A DNA stretch of 64,000 nucleotides from Alteromonas macleodii (GCF_903772925.1 NZ_LR812090.1:4167802-4231801); one strand, 5' to 3'; shown: positions 44,267-54,235, counted from the first letter of the stretch. Notes: generated by a model not told the origin, from the sequence alone. Numbers and translations are program-made.

Positions 44267-45199
44267 TTAGCTAGCTTGTTTCGCTGATTCAACTAAACGC
44301 ACAAACAATTCTTCCAGGCGATTTGATTTGTTGCGCATACTCATTACTTGAACGCCCTTTTCACTGAGTTGCGTGAAAACTGGGTTTAGTCCTTCGGTCT
44401 TCTCTACATCAACTTCAAGGGTGTGGTCGTCAATCAAGCGGTGCTCGAAACCGGTTAGCAAGTTGTCTGTGGTCGATACGCCATTTGCGGCTTTAATATC
44501 TAACACAAAGGTTTCTACATTAAGCTTAGACAGCAGCGCCTTCATGCTGGTGTTCTCTACAATGGTGCCCTTGTTAATAATGGCGATATTGCGGCACAGC
44601 ATCTCTGCTTCTTCAAGGTAGTGGGTGGTGAGGATAATGGTAATACCCTGACGATTTATTTCTTCTAAAAAGCCCCACATAGAGCGGCGAATTTCAATAT
44701 CTACGCCTGCAGTTGGTTCATCTAGAATAAGTAGCTTTGGTTCATGCATTAACGCACGAGCAATCATTAAGCGGCGTTTCATACCACCTGATAACTCGCG
44801 GGCGCGGGCATCGCGCTTTTCCCATAGATCCAGTTGAGCAAGGTATTTTTTAGCGCGTTCTTTCGCAACACTACGCGGTACGCCATAGTACCCAGCTTGG
44901 TTAAGCACAATTTGTAGTACGGTCTCAAACTGGTTGAAGTTGAACTCTTGTGGTACCAGACCAATGCAGGCTTTAGCTTGTTCTTTTTGCGTTGTGAGAT
45001 CATAACCAAACACCGAAACGCTACCGTTAGTTTGATTAACAAGTGAGCTTATAATGCCAATGGTGGTAGATTTACCCGCCCCATTAGGGCCAAGTAATGC
45101 AAAGAAGTCTCCTTCTTGTACTGTAAGGTCGACGCCTTTTAGTGCCTGTACGCCACCTTTGTAGGTTTTGGTTAACCCTTTAATGTCCAACGCTTTCAT
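44267..45199 (-). CDS. yadG: ABC transporter ATP-binding protein (YadG-like)
   Basis: ATPase of the YadGH exporter: GPNGAGKSTT (Walker A), GLVPQEFNFN (Q-loop), LSGGMKRRLMIARAL, LLILDEPTAGVD. A C-terminal ~80-residue domain follows the ATPase core. 310 residues. First gene of the yadG-yadH-methyltransferase operon. Confidence 0.95.
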   Translation of the reverse strand: MKALDIKGLTKTYKGGVQALKGVDLTVQEGDFFALLGPNGAGKSTTIGIISSLVNQTNGSVSVFGYDLTTQKEQAKACIGLVPQEFNFNQFETVLQIVLNQAGYYGVPRSVAKERAKKYLAQLDLWEKRDARARELSGGMKRRLMIARALMHEPKLLILDEPTAGVDIEIRRSMWGFLEEINRQGITIILTTHYLEEAEMLCRNIAIINKGTIVENTSMKALLSKLNVETFVLDIKAANGVSTTDNLLTGFEHRLIDDHTLEVDVEKTEGLNPVFTQLSEKGVQVMSMRNKSNRLEELFVRLVESAKQAS

Positions 45200-45931
45200 G
45201 ATTTGCCCGTAGTGAGAGTGTGACTACTAAGACATACTGACCTTTGATAAAAGCTAAAGGTCAGTACGCCCTAACCAACTTTAGTGAGATGTAGTTATCT
45301 GTCGCTAACAATATATAGCCAACGAAGTGTAACCTAGTTCATGCTATTAAATGAATACACTCGCGTTTAGTGGTTGCTTTAAACAGTTAGAAAATGAGTG
45401 CGAAAAGACCTTTTTTCAACCCTAATAAAAAAGCGCTGCGTACCGTTGGGAGAGCACGCAACGCAAAGGGTAGCTATAAGCCAATAGAAATATTTACGTA
45501 GAAGTTCAGCCTTACCGCTTCCACGGTACTGTTTGCCACTCTCTTGAGAATAAAAGAGACGTCAACAGCACAGTCTGCTTTAACCACATTGCAATTGCTA
45601 AAACAGACTAGGTATAGAAGCCTTTTTTGAAGCGATGCGCACTGTGTTCGACAGACGATATTTATTTAACACGGTACAAATGGCAGAAAAGGCGCCTAAT
45701 TGTGGAAATGTAATGATGGTTTAATACCAGTCCATACAGACAGTACAATAGAACGCTAAGCCAGATAGAAACTCGCGTTGTAGAATGCTCTATTAATAAA
45801 AATTTCGCTCAACGCTTCTCAAATATGGCGCAAATGAGGCAAGTTTGAGGATTTTATGTCGAACTTAGGCAATAGCTTTTGTTCATAGGTATAGTGTGCG
45901 TTCTATTAGAATTATAATTGTGGGTTAATGT
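45200..45931. other. long intergenic region between divergent yadG and pdsR-like genes
   Basis: 732 bases, no supported gene on either strand. There is a weak hairpin near 45431-45465 (GCGTACC ... CACGC). Promoters of both divergent units must be here. Confidence 0.5.
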
Positions 45932-46621
45932 ATGCCAAAGACAATTGCATTAGTGGAAGATGATGCGGCCATTCGCGAAAACTACATTATGGCGCTTAAA
46001 GCGCAGGGCTATAGCGTAAATGCCTATGAAGACAGACCATCTGCGGCCGAAGCGTTTAACCACACCCTACCCGACTTAGCCATTATTGATATTGGTTTGA
46101 AAGATGAAATAGAAGGTGGCTTTATGCTGTGCCAGCAACTGCGAGGTCTTTCTCAAACCCTTCCCATTATCTTTTTTACTGCGCGGGATAACGATGTCGA
46201 TACTATTAGTGGCCTTAGAATGGGCGCGGATGATTACCTAACTAAAGATATCAGCATGGCCCATCTGCTAGCCCGAATTGCCGCACTGTTTAGACGTACT
46301 GATTTACTTGCTGCCCCCACAGAGCAAAAAGATGAACTAAAAGTAGGTGACTTGAAAGTAGACGTATCGAGAATGACGGTAAGCTGGCAAAACCAACCTG
46401 TTTTACTGACGGTAACAGAGTTCTGGATGCTGCACGCACTCATCAAGCGACCAGGTCATGTAAAAAGCCGTCAACAGCTTATGGATGAGTCGAGAATGGT
46501 AGTAGACGACACCACCATTACGTCTCACATAAAACGTATGCGCAAGAAATTTGTGCAGCTTGACGCAAACTTTGATCATATCGATACCGTGTACGGTATG
46601 GGGTATCGCTGGCAGCTTTAA
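45932..46621 (+). CDS. pdsR: response regulator of the 'dedicated sortase system' type
   Basis: An OmpR-type response regulator: receiver domain with phospho-acceptor Asp53 (LAIIDIGLKDEIEGGF) and GLRMGADDYLTKDISMAHLLAR, and a winged-helix output domain (ITSHIKRMRKKF, IDTVYGMGYRWQL). The stretch ENYIMALKAQGYSVNAYEDR and GADDYLTKDIS recalls the proteobacterial dedicated-sortase-system regulator family (PdsR). It precedes its sensor kinase by 59 bases. No sortase or sortase target is visible nearby. Confidence 0.85.
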   Translation: MPKTIALVEDDAAIRENYIMALKAQGYSVNAYEDRPSAAEAFNHTLPDLAIIDIGLKDEIEGGFMLCQQLRGLSQTLPIIFFTARDNDVDTISGLRMGADDYLTKDISMAHLLARIAALFRRTDLLAAPTEQKDELKVGDLKVDVSRMTVSWQNQPVLLTVTEFWMLHALIKRPGHVKSRQQLMDESRMVVDDTTITSHIKRMRKKFVQLDANFDHIDTVYGMGYRWQL

Positions 46622-46680
46622 AGTACGTAGGTTTAACGCTGTGTATCATCAGTAAAAAATAGAGGCAACCGACTACACAC

Positions 46681-48849
46681 ATGGGATTTCGCTTTTCTAT
46701 CCGCCTTCAGCTTATGGTGCTGTCGTTGTTCCTATTCACCATTCCCTACTTGGGCTATAACTACGTGTGGGAGCTTGAGCAATACCTTAGAAATGGTCAA
46801 GAGCAAACCATGATAGGTACGGCGCGAGCCGTTGCCACTGCACTTCACGAACGACCCGCTTTATTTGATAGTCAATCAGCTTATCTTCAAGACGTACGCC
46901 CTGGTACAGACCTTTACGCACCGCCTATTCCTTATCCTATTCAGCTAGATGGCGAACTTAACGACTGGCAGCAAGTTAGCGAATTAATGAGCGAGTATGG
47001 CAGTGATGAAGTCATTGAGTATTACAACGACTTTGCCGGCGAGCCCACTAGCCTGTCGTTTAAACATATGGTGGGACGCTACGGTCAATTTCTGTATGCC
47101 ATGTTTGAAGTCAATGATGACGCGCTGTTATGGCGGCAACCCAATAGCTTAAGCGTAGAAACGGGCGACCATTTACTTATCGGCATGGAAACCCCACAAG
47201 GCGAACTAGCAAGATACGTTGTTGCGCCCTATGAAAGTGGTTGGGTAAACGCGTACAAACTTGCTAGCAATACGTCTACAACACGGGCAATAGAGAACGC
47301 CCTTTCAATTCAGGGTCGCTGGCAGGAAACTGCCACTGGCTACAATGTTGAATTGCGCTTTCCGCTGTCTATGACCACAGGCGGTTTAGCATTTTCACTC
47401 GTCGATGTTGATGATGAGAACAGCAGGTTGAAGCAATACGCGTTAGGCACAGCAAATACAAAAGAGCTCGCTGAGTTGGGCACTGTCATAACACCCTCCC
47501 CTGAAATTGAGCGTATTTTGGCGGGATTGAAATATGCCGATTCAAGGGTGTGGGTTGTGGACAAGCACAAACGCGTGCTCGCTCGCGCTGGTGATATTCA
47601 ATCAGCTACAGGCATTAAAGTCGATAAAAAAGAAGCCCCATCCAATGCGGTTTGGCATTGGATAGAAAGTGAGTGGTTACTTCCGCTTTATTACCAAATT
47701 CTTACCCGTCCACCTTCCGACTTTATCGACGAGTTAGACGATGCCTATGCACTCGTGGGGCAGGATTTAGGTACGGCGTTAAATGGTCAGCCTGAATCAC
47801 TTTGGCGCTTGTCACCCGATAACAAAGCTATTGTACTTTCTGCTGCCTACCCTATTTTTATTGAAGGTAATGTAATGGGGGCGGTAATTGTAGAACAAAC
47901 TACTAATGGCATTCGCACATTGCGAAACCGAGCCCTAGAGCAACTTTTCCACGTTATTTTAGCAGTAATGACCATAGGTACATTAGGACTACTGCTATTC
48001 GCTACGCGAATCTCAAATCGTATCCGTTCTCTTCGTGATAACACCGAAGCTGTCATTGATGACAATGGTAAAATTATTGGCGCACTGCCGGTATCTAACC
48101 AACGTGATGAAATTGGCGATTTATCCCGTTCATTTGCCGACGTCCTTTCACGCTTACAGCAATACAACTCTTATCTAGAGAACATGGCCTCTCGTTTGTC
48201 TCATGAGCTAAGAACACCTATCGCTGTGGTGAAGTCATCGTTAGACATGCTTTCTCACGTTAATGATGCTGACCAACAAGCGGTGTTTGTAGAAAGAGCT
48301 CAGTCAGGCGTAAATCGTCTAAGCACAATATTAAACAGTATGAGCGAGGCTACGCGATTAGAGCAAGCGATTGAGCAGGAAGACTTAGAAACCTTTGATA
48401 TTATCAAGGTGATTGACGGATGTGTTCAGGGCTATCGGCACGCGTATGCGCAAAGAAAATGGACCTTTAGTTCCACTGACAATAGTTTGCTTATTAAGGG
48501 GTCACCCGAACTTATTGCTCAACTTTTCGATAAAATTGTGTCAAACGCTGTGGACTTCAGCAAAGACAATGATGAAATCACCGTTAAACTAGAAAAGAAC
48601 GACAAATCTGTTCGGTTGTCGGTAAGTAACCCTGGGCCTCTACTTCCCAAAGGAATGAAGAGTCAGCTTACTCAATCCATGGTGTCGGTAAGAAAAGAAA
48701 ATGACGTACAAAACGCGACTAACTCTCCTCACTTAGGGCTAGGACTTTATATCGCGAACATGATAGCCACTTTTCATAAAGGTCAGCTCTTCTTAAATGA
48801 CAGGGAAGATGGCACGGGCGTCATTGTTACCGTAAGTTTGCCTCTCTAG
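46681..48849 (+). CDS. pdsS: sensor histidine kinase of the 'dedicated sortase system' type
   Basis: A 722-residue membrane kinase. Order: N-terminal helix (~10-28), a long periplasmic sensor with a CBM9-like segment (IPYPIQLDGELNDWQQV, residues ~85-245), a second helix at ~418-440, HAMP, dimerisation domain with phospho-acceptor His508 (RLSHELRTPIAVVKSSL), and HATPase (PHLGLGLYIANMIATF). It fits the PdsS family. The CBM9-like segment suggests a sugar or envelope polymer as the signal; that is inference. It is in an operon with its regulator. Confidence 0.85.
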   Translation: MGFRFSIRLQLMVLSLFLFTIPYLGYNYVWELEQYLRNGQEQTMIGTARAVATALHERPALFDSQSAYLQDVRPGTDLYAPPIPYPIQLDGELNDWQQVSELMSEYGSDEVIEYYNDFAGEPTSLSFKHMVGRYGQFLYAMFEVNDDALLWRQPNSLSVETGDHLLIGMETPQGELARYVVAPYESGWVNAYKLASNTSTTRAIENALSIQGRWQETATGYNVELRFPLSMTTGGLAFSLVDVDDENSRLKQYALGTANTKELAELGTVITPSPEIERILAGLKYADSRVWVVDKHKRVLARAGDIQSATGIKVDKKEAPSNAVWHWIESEWLLPLYYQILTRPPSDFIDELDDAYALVGQDLGTALNGQPESLWRLSPDNKAIVLSAAYPIFIEGNVMGAVIVEQTTNGIRTLRNRALEQLFHVILAVMTIGTLGLLLFATRISNRIRSLRDNTEAVIDDNGKIIGALPVSNQRDEIGDLSRSFADVLSRLQQYNSYLENMASRLSHELRTPIAVVKSSLDMLSHVNDADQQAVFVERAQSGVNRLSTILNSMSEATRLEQAIEQEDLETFDIIKVIDGCVQGYRHAYAQRKWTFSSTDNSLLIKGSPELIAQLFDKIVSNAVDFSKDNDEITVKLEKNDKSVRLSVSNPGPLLPKGMKSQLTQSMVSVRKENDVQNATNSPHLGLGLYIANMIATFHKGQLFLNDREDGTGVIVTVSLPL

Positions 48850-49034
48850 CTCTCTTGTAAATTGATAAGGCAAAGCTATCTGTTATCAGGACCTTTATGT
48901 GCGAAGCGTCAGCTTTTCCTCTTTCTTAAACTGTTTTCATTTATCAATAGATATGCAATCTAATAATACAACTAACAGAAATATAAGGAATATTTAAATT
49001 AAGCGTTACTAAAAACTTATTTAAATATATTAAA

Positions 49035-49049
49035 TGAGAATGTTTATCA
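49035..49049. promoter_or_regulatory. Fur box upstream of siderophore receptor
   Basis: TGAGAATGTTTATCA matches the 7-1-7 Fur consensus TGATAATnATTATCA at 12 of 14 positions. It lies 69 bases before the receptor ATG and implies iron repression of the receptor and probably piuC. Confidence 0.75.
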
Positions 49050-49117
49050 TTTATATTTACAAACATTTACATATTTCATAGACTTCGTCCTCCTTACACA
49101 CACTCAAGGGAAACAGG

Positions 49118-51412
49118 ATGAAAAACACTAAATTAACTATGGGCGCACAGACCATTGCAGCGGCACTTGCATTTGGTAGTGGCGCAGTAATGGCTCAGGA
49201 AGAAGTAGAATCGTGTAGTGATGCAACTTCGACAGAATGTGAAGCCGTCTCTGACGAAGCAATAGAACTGATTAAAATTCACGGCGTACAGCAATCTATC
49301 TACCGCTACAATAAATCTGGCGATCCTCGTCGCTTAGCAGACCTTGTTGATACACCACAAACCATTAGCGTTCTTACTCAAGACCAAATTCAAGAAAGCG
49401 GAAGAACAGATCTTAGAGATATCTTGCAAGCACAGGCAGGTGTAACTTTAGGTACGGGTGAGAATGGTAATGCTTTTGGTGACCGCTATATTATTCGTGG
49501 TCATGAAGCACGTAGCGACGTATTCGTTGATGGGCTTCGCGATCCAGGCATGACAACCCGCGAAAGCTTCGCAACTGAGCGTGTTGAAATTACAAAAGGC
49601 CCTAGCTCTACTTTTGCCGGTCGCGGTTCTTCAGGTGGTGCGGTTAACTCTATCACCAAAAAGGCGTCTACCGCTTATAACTTCGGCCGTGTTGATGCCG
49701 CAGTTGGTACCGATGAGCACACGCGTTTAACCGTTGATCTAAACAAAACGCTTAGTGAAACCAGCGCGGTGCGCCTAAACGGACTTTACTCGTCAGAAGA
49801 TAAACCTGGACGTGAGGGTATCGAGCGCGACCGCGAAGGTGTGCAGCTTTCTTATGTGAATCAGCCTACTGACCGCTTGTCGTTCACCGGCGACTTGTAT
49901 TACCTCAATGCAGAAGACATTCCTGACTTAGGTAGCTATTACGATCGTGATGCAGGCTATCCGCTTGAAGATATTCCTGTGTACGCACAAGATGAAGACT
50001 TCCAAAACTCGGAAGTAACCACATTCACCTTGCGAACTGAATATGATATTAGCGATAACGTGCGTTTTTATAACGCAACCCGTGTAGGTAAAACGGAAAA
50101 CGAATATATTACCACAGGGATGCGAGGCACTAACCGTGACGCGACAGACCCTACTGCGCCAGGCGCTTACACCCTATCGCTTAGCAACCACCAAGGTTGG
50201 CAGGAAGTTGACTACGTGACTACACAGTTCAACCTTTTCTGGGATACGGCTTTCGCAGGCGTTGATCACCGCTTTGTATTCGGTTTTGAATATACAGACG
50301 AGTCGGTAGACAACGGCGTGTTCAATATGGACTACACCAATCCATCGAACTGTTTAACCAGCGGCCGCCGCGGTGTATCTGAAAGCTATTGCTTGTTAGA
50401 TGGCGAAGGTAACATGGTTGATAATATCAACTCGCTAATGGGTAAAGCTTATACCCGTGGCGATGCTGATGCCCTATTCGACATTGAAACTTACTCGCTA
50501 TACGTAATGGACACCTTTGAGCTTACCGATAACTTTAATGTTTTCGCTGGTCTTCGCGTAGATAGCTATGACTATAGCAACCAAACCTCTAGCGACCTTT
50601 ACGAGTTCTCAGATGAACTGTACAACGGTCATTTAGGGCTAGTTTATGATGTGACCGAAAACGGAAACATCTACGCTTCGTATAGCACGGCAACGAACAT
50701 AAACGGCGGTGAATCAGATCTAGGTGCTAACTGTGGTTATGGTGGTATTTGTGGTACGCCAGAGCAAGCGTCTCAAGCTGATCCAGAGCAGGTTGAAAAC
50801 ATTGAGTTAGGTACTAAGTGGTCACTGTTCAATGAAAAGCTTGTAGCAAACGCAGCACTATTCCGCATCACTAAGAGCGACGTACACGAAAGTGTCGGTG
50901 ATGCTTACTCAACGCTCGGTACATTGAACACAGGTGAAAACCGTGTAGAAGGTATTGAGTTTGGTTTAAGCGGTGATATCACAGATAAGCTTAGCATCCA
51001 GGCGTCTGCTGCATTTATGGATTCTGAAATTCTTGAGTCTTACAGCGAAGACAATATCGGTCTTGCGCTAAGCAACTTCGCTGACGAAAGCTTCTACATT
51101 CAAATGCGCTATCAGCCTAATGAGAAGTTTGCCTTTGGTGGAGACTACAGCTACCAGTCGGAAATGTATGGCGGTCAACCAGATACCGCAGCGGGCTATA
51201 GTGCTGAAACCGGTGAGTACTCTATCGTAGTTCCTGACTATCAAGTGGTTAACCTATTCGCTAACTACTATCACTCAGACTCACTGACTTTCCGTGTTAA
51301 TATTGGAAATTTATTTGATGAAGAATACTGGACGGCAGCCTACCGTTCTGGCGCCTTCATGTATATCGGTGATGGTCGCAACATTACAGGTACCGTTAGC
51401 TACGAATTTTAA
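49118..51412 (+). CDS. TonB-dependent siderophore receptor (Fiu/CirA-like)
   Basis: An outer membrane receptor of 764 residues: signal peptide ending AVMAQ, TonB-box-like IELIKIHGV, plug domain (DTPQTISVLTQDQIQESG, GDRYIIRGHEARSDVFVDGLRD, RVEITKGPSSTFAGRGSSGGAVN), 22-strand barrel and a terminal aromatic (TVSYEF). Plug wording is that of ferric-catecholate receptors. Downstream lies piuC, the usual partner of Fiu-type receptors. A Fur box precedes it and a strong terminator follows, though piuC is beyond that terminator. Confidence 0.93.
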   Translation: MKNTKLTMGAQTIAAALAFGSGAVMAQEEVESCSDATSTECEAVSDEAIELIKIHGVQQSIYRYNKSGDPRRLADLVDTPQTISVLTQDQIQESGRTDLRDILQAQAGVTLGTGENGNAFGDRYIIRGHEARSDVFVDGLRDPGMTTRESFATERVEITKGPSSTFAGRGSSGGAVNSITKKASTAYNFGRVDAAVGTDEHTRLTVDLNKTLSETSAVRLNGLYSSEDKPGREGIERDREGVQLSYVNQPTDRLSFTGDLYYLNAEDIPDLGSYYDRDAGYPLEDIPVYAQDEDFQNSEVTTFTLRTEYDISDNVRFYNATRVGKTENEYITTGMRGTNRDATDPTAPGAYTLSLSNHQGWQEVDYVTTQFNLFWDTAFAGVDHRFVFGFEYTDESVDNGVFNMDYTNPSNCLTSGRRGVSESYCLLDGEGNMVDNINSLMGKAYTRGDADALFDIETYSLYVMDTFELTDNFNVFAGLRVDSYDYSNQTSSDLYEFSDELYNGHLGLVYDVTENGNIYASYSTATNINGGESDLGANCGYGGICGTPEQASQADPEQVENIELGTKWSLFNEKLVANAALFRITKSDVHESVGDAYSTLGTLNTGENRVEGIEFGLSGDITDKLSIQASAAFMDSEILESYSEDNIGLALSNFADESFYIQMRYQPNEKFAFGGDYSYQSEMYGGQPDTAAGYSAETGEYSIVVPDYQVVNLFANYYHSDSLTFRVNIGNLFDEEYWTAAYRSGAFMYIGDGRNITGTVSYEF

Positions 51413-51421
51413 TGCTAGCAT

Positions 51422-51453
51422 GACCTAGGCAGGCAACTGCCTAGGTCTTTTTA
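51422..51453 (+). terminator. terminator after siderophore receptor
   Basis: GACCTAGGCAG-GCAA-CTGCCTAGGTC followed by TTTTTATATT. The perfect 11-base stem implies partial separation of receptor from piuC transcription. Confidence 0.9.
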
Positions 51454-51484
51454 TATTAAAAACACTCTAAAAAGCACTGAAAAC

Positions 51485-52165
51485 ATGATTATTATTGATG
51501 ACTTATTGACGAAGAGCGATGTTGCGCAGTTTCGTCAGCAGCTTAACGACGTTCCCTTTGTTGATGGCAAAAATACGGCGATGGGTATGGCTGCAGGCGT
51601 CAAAAATAACGGTCAGGCAGATGCACAGGACAAACGTGTTCAGCAGCTGGCTAACCAATTGCTAAGCAAATTAGGTAACCACCCCAAAGTTATCTCCGCC
51701 GCCCTTCCTCAACGTATTTTCCCGCCGTGCTTTAACCGCTACAGCGAATCGCAAACCTATGGCTATCACGTAGACGCCGCCATTATGCGTATTCCGAATA
51801 CGCCCGATGTCTTACGCAGCGATATGTCGATGACGATTTTTCTTACAGATAAAGATGACTACGAAGGCGGTGAACTTGTTATTCAGACAGGATTTGGCGA
51901 GCAAAAAGTTAAATGCGATGCCGGAAGCGCCATACTCTATCCATCTTCAAGTCTACACAAGGTCACGCCTGTCACTAAAGGCGAACGTATTGCCGCTATC
52001 ACCTGGCTGCAAAGTATGGTGAGCGACCAGCAAATGCGTGAAACGCTTTTTCAGCTTGACCAAAGTATACAGTCACTGGTCAACGCCGGCACCGCTGAAC
52101 GAGGGCAGCTTGATGGACTTCATCATGTTTACCATAACTTGGTAAGAAAGTTTTCTCAGCTTTAA
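51485..52165 (+). CDS. piuC: PKHD-type Fe(II)/2-oxoglutarate hydroxylase PiuC
   Basis: A cytoplasmic dioxygenase of the PiuC/YbiX family, found beside siderophore receptors. The Fe/2OG site is YGYHVDAAIMR (HxD), a distal His in SSLHKVTPV, and Arg in KGERIAAITW. 226 residues matches the family. Its substrate is not known with certainty in the family. Confidence 0.94.
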   Translation: MIIIDDLLTKSDVAQFRQQLNDVPFVDGKNTAMGMAAGVKNNGQADAQDKRVQQLANQLLSKLGNHPKVISAALPQRIFPPCFNRYSESQTYGYHVDAAIMRIPNTPDVLRSDMSMTIFLTDKDDYEGGELVIQTGFGEQKVKCDAGSAILYPSSSLHKVTPVTKGERIAAITWLQSMVSDQQMRETLFQLDQSIQSLVNAGTAERGQLDGLHHVYHNLVRKFSQL

Positions 52166-52352
52166 CCGCGATTAAAATCAAGCACAATCTGACACAAGTA
52201 CTATCGCAAAAGTTTTCTTAAGAGCGAACGAAATAAACACCTAGTCAACAAGGTCTTATACTAAAGGTGTAGCGCAGTTGTATATTGCTGGGTTTATTCT
52301 ATGGTTAAGTCAATTGACGCTTTCTTTTTATGCTTTGTGCTCTGGTACTTGA

Positions 52353-53009
52353 ATGAAATATAAAACACTTTTTACCGCCCTTTTTCTTATGGCTTGTTCA
52401 AGTATGGCCTTAGGACAAAATGCTCAAACCGCTAGCTTTTCTATCACGCTGAATGATAGCGATGGTGAGCCTGTCGATAACGGCGTATTTCTATTTGAGC
52501 CCCAGTTTGAGGTGGATGAGCATCAAATGCCACACCAAAAGCCAGCCGTAATGAATCAAATAGATAAACAGTTTGAACCTCACGTGCTTGTAGTAAAAGC
52601 GGGTACTGAAGTGACTTTCCCTAATGCGGATAATTTGTTTCACCACGTCTATTCATTTTCACCTACGAAACAATTCGAACTAAAGCTCTATAAAGAGTTT
52701 ACGGCAGAGCCTTTACGATTTGAAAATGCAGGTATTGTGGATATTGGCTGTAATATTCATGATTGGATGCTGGGCTACATTGTAGTCTCAGACTCTCCTT
52801 ATTTTGGTAAAACTGATAATGAGGGGCAGTCTTCAATTTCACTTCCTCATGGTGAGTACACTGTCCGTTTTTGGCACCCGCAGGTGGAAGGTGAAAAAGC
52901 GCTACCTGCACAGTCCATTTCTGTGTCTGCCGATACACAAGTAACATGGGCACTTAATACAAACATAATTAGGGATGACGGATTCGATTCTGGTTTCGGC
53001 GACTATTGA
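52353..53009 (+). CDS. periplasmic cupredoxin-like protein
   Basis: A 218-residue secreted protein with a signal peptide (MKYKTLFTALFLMACSSMALG) and a cupredoxin-like domain. Candidate type 1 copper ligands are His97/98 (LFHHVYSF), Cys133, His136 and Met139 in GCNIHDWMLGY, spaced as in a C-x2-H-x2-M site; a carboxypeptidase-regulatory-like segment (DNEGQSSISLPHGEYTVRF) follows. Often labelled 'methylamine utilization' by similarity, with no such pathway here. It overlaps the downstream barrel protein by one base (TGATG). Confidence 0.85.
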   Translation: MKYKTLFTALFLMACSSMALGQNAQTASFSITLNDSDGEPVDNGVFLFEPQFEVDEHQMPHQKPAVMNQIDKQFEPHVLVVKAGTEVTFPNADNLFHHVYSFSPTKQFELKLYKEFTAEPLRFENAGIVDIGCNIHDWMLGYIVVSDSPYFGKTDNEGQSSISLPHGEYTVRFWHPQVEGEKALPAQSISVSADTQVTWALNTNIIRDDGFDSGFGDY

Positions 53010-54235
53010 TGCGGTTTGTCACTCAATCATTAGCCCTATTGTCGTTAGTTTTCTCTATCGCAAGCTACGCAGAAACAGACTTTTTGTTGCGCGGAACCTG
53101 GGCGCTGAAAGAAAACACACAAAGCTTTCAAGACTTTGGCCAAAACCACCAGCGATTCGAAGGTGATGGCTTACACCTTTCTCAAGCAGTTATCTCAACC
53201 AACCAGCGTCTGTTTGACGATTGGACATTATCTGGTGCTTTAAACGCTTACAGTGACGGCGAAGAACGGCTCAACGTTTCTCAGCTTTACATAAAATATC
53301 GGCCACTTAGCGCCTCATCTATAAAGTCAGAAGTAAAAGTAGGTGCATTTTATCCTGCTATTTCAGCTGAAAATACAGACATTGCTTGGCTGTCGCCTCA
53401 CTTCCTCACTAACTCTGCCATAAACAGCTGGATCGGCGAAGAACTCAGAACCGGTGGCGTTGAACTTAGCTTTAGACAAAATGGCAGACAGGTGCGAAGC
53501 AACTGGTCTTGGAAAGTATTAGCCAGCTTGTTTAAAGGAAACGATAGCACTGGAACGCTGCTCTCTTGGCGTGGCTTTGCACTTCACGATAGACAGTCAC
53601 TTTACAACGATAGAGTGAATTTTCTGCCTATTCCGGGTGTAATCGATGAAGAAAAACTAGATGCTCCCGCATGGACTGAACCTTTTAGAGAAATAGACAA
53701 TCGTTTTGGTTATTATTTCGGGACGCATGTGGCGTACAAGCGCAGCGCTGAAATTCGCTATTACTATTACGATAACAACGCAGACGCAAATGCAGTCGAC
53801 CCCGACCGCATCTACGCATGGCATACACGCTTTCATTCTTTAACGCTACGCTATCTGCCTCGCCCCGATTTGACACTGTTTTCTCAAGTTCTATATGGCG
53901 ACACCCTAATGGGAGAAAATATCGTTGATAATGACTTTGCGAGCGCTTATGTTGCCGCTGCCTTAAATTTAAATGCGATGGGACTGAAAGACTTAACCGC
54001 GGCAGCACGCATAGACTGGTATCGCGTGAGTGATAATGACAACACTACGTACGACCCTAATGGAAGTAGAGGGTACGCCTTTACTTTTAGCGTAAAGTAC
54101 GACGTAACCTCTCATTTCTTTATAACGACAGAATGGCAGCTAAATTCAGGTCATCAAGAAAATTTGCGCTTTTTTCAGCCTAATGAAAAATACACTGAAC
54201 ACCTATTTCAAGTGGCGTTAACAGCAAAGCTGTAA
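53009..54235 (+). CDS. predicted outer-membrane beta-barrel protein
   Basis: A 408-residue exported protein (signal peptide MRFVTQSLALLSLVFSIASYA) rich in alternating hydrophobic/polar strands with aromatic residues, for example SAEIRYYYYDNN and the final HLFQVALTAKL, as in porin-like barrels. The start ATG overlaps the cupredoxin stop. I do not recognise a named family. Coupling to a copper protein suggests a shared task at the outer membrane. Confidence 0.75.
   Translation: MRFVTQSLALLSLVFSIASYAETDFLLRGTWALKENTQSFQDFGQNHQRFEGDGLHLSQAVISTNQRLFDDWTLSGALNAYSDGEERLNVSQLYIKYRPLSASSIKSEVKVGAFYPAISAENTDIAWLSPHFLTNSAINSWIGEELRTGGVELSFRQNGRQVRSNWSWKVLASLFKGNDSTGTLLSWRGFALHDRQSLYNDRVNFLPIPGVIDEEKLDAPAWTEPFREIDNRFGYYFGTHVAYKRSAEIRYYYYDNNADANAVDPDRIYAWHTRFHSLTLRYLPRPDLTLFSQVLYGDTLMGENIVDNDFASAYVAAALNLNAMGLKDLTAAARIDWYRVSDNDNTTYDPNGSRGYAFTFSVKYDVTSHFFITTEWQLNSGHQENLRFFQPNEKYTEHLFQVALTAKL

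Noticed and set aside
45431..45465. Hairpin-like sequence in the yadG-pdsR gap as a terminator or small RNA
   Set aside because: The stem is short and broken with no T-run; no gene ends there.
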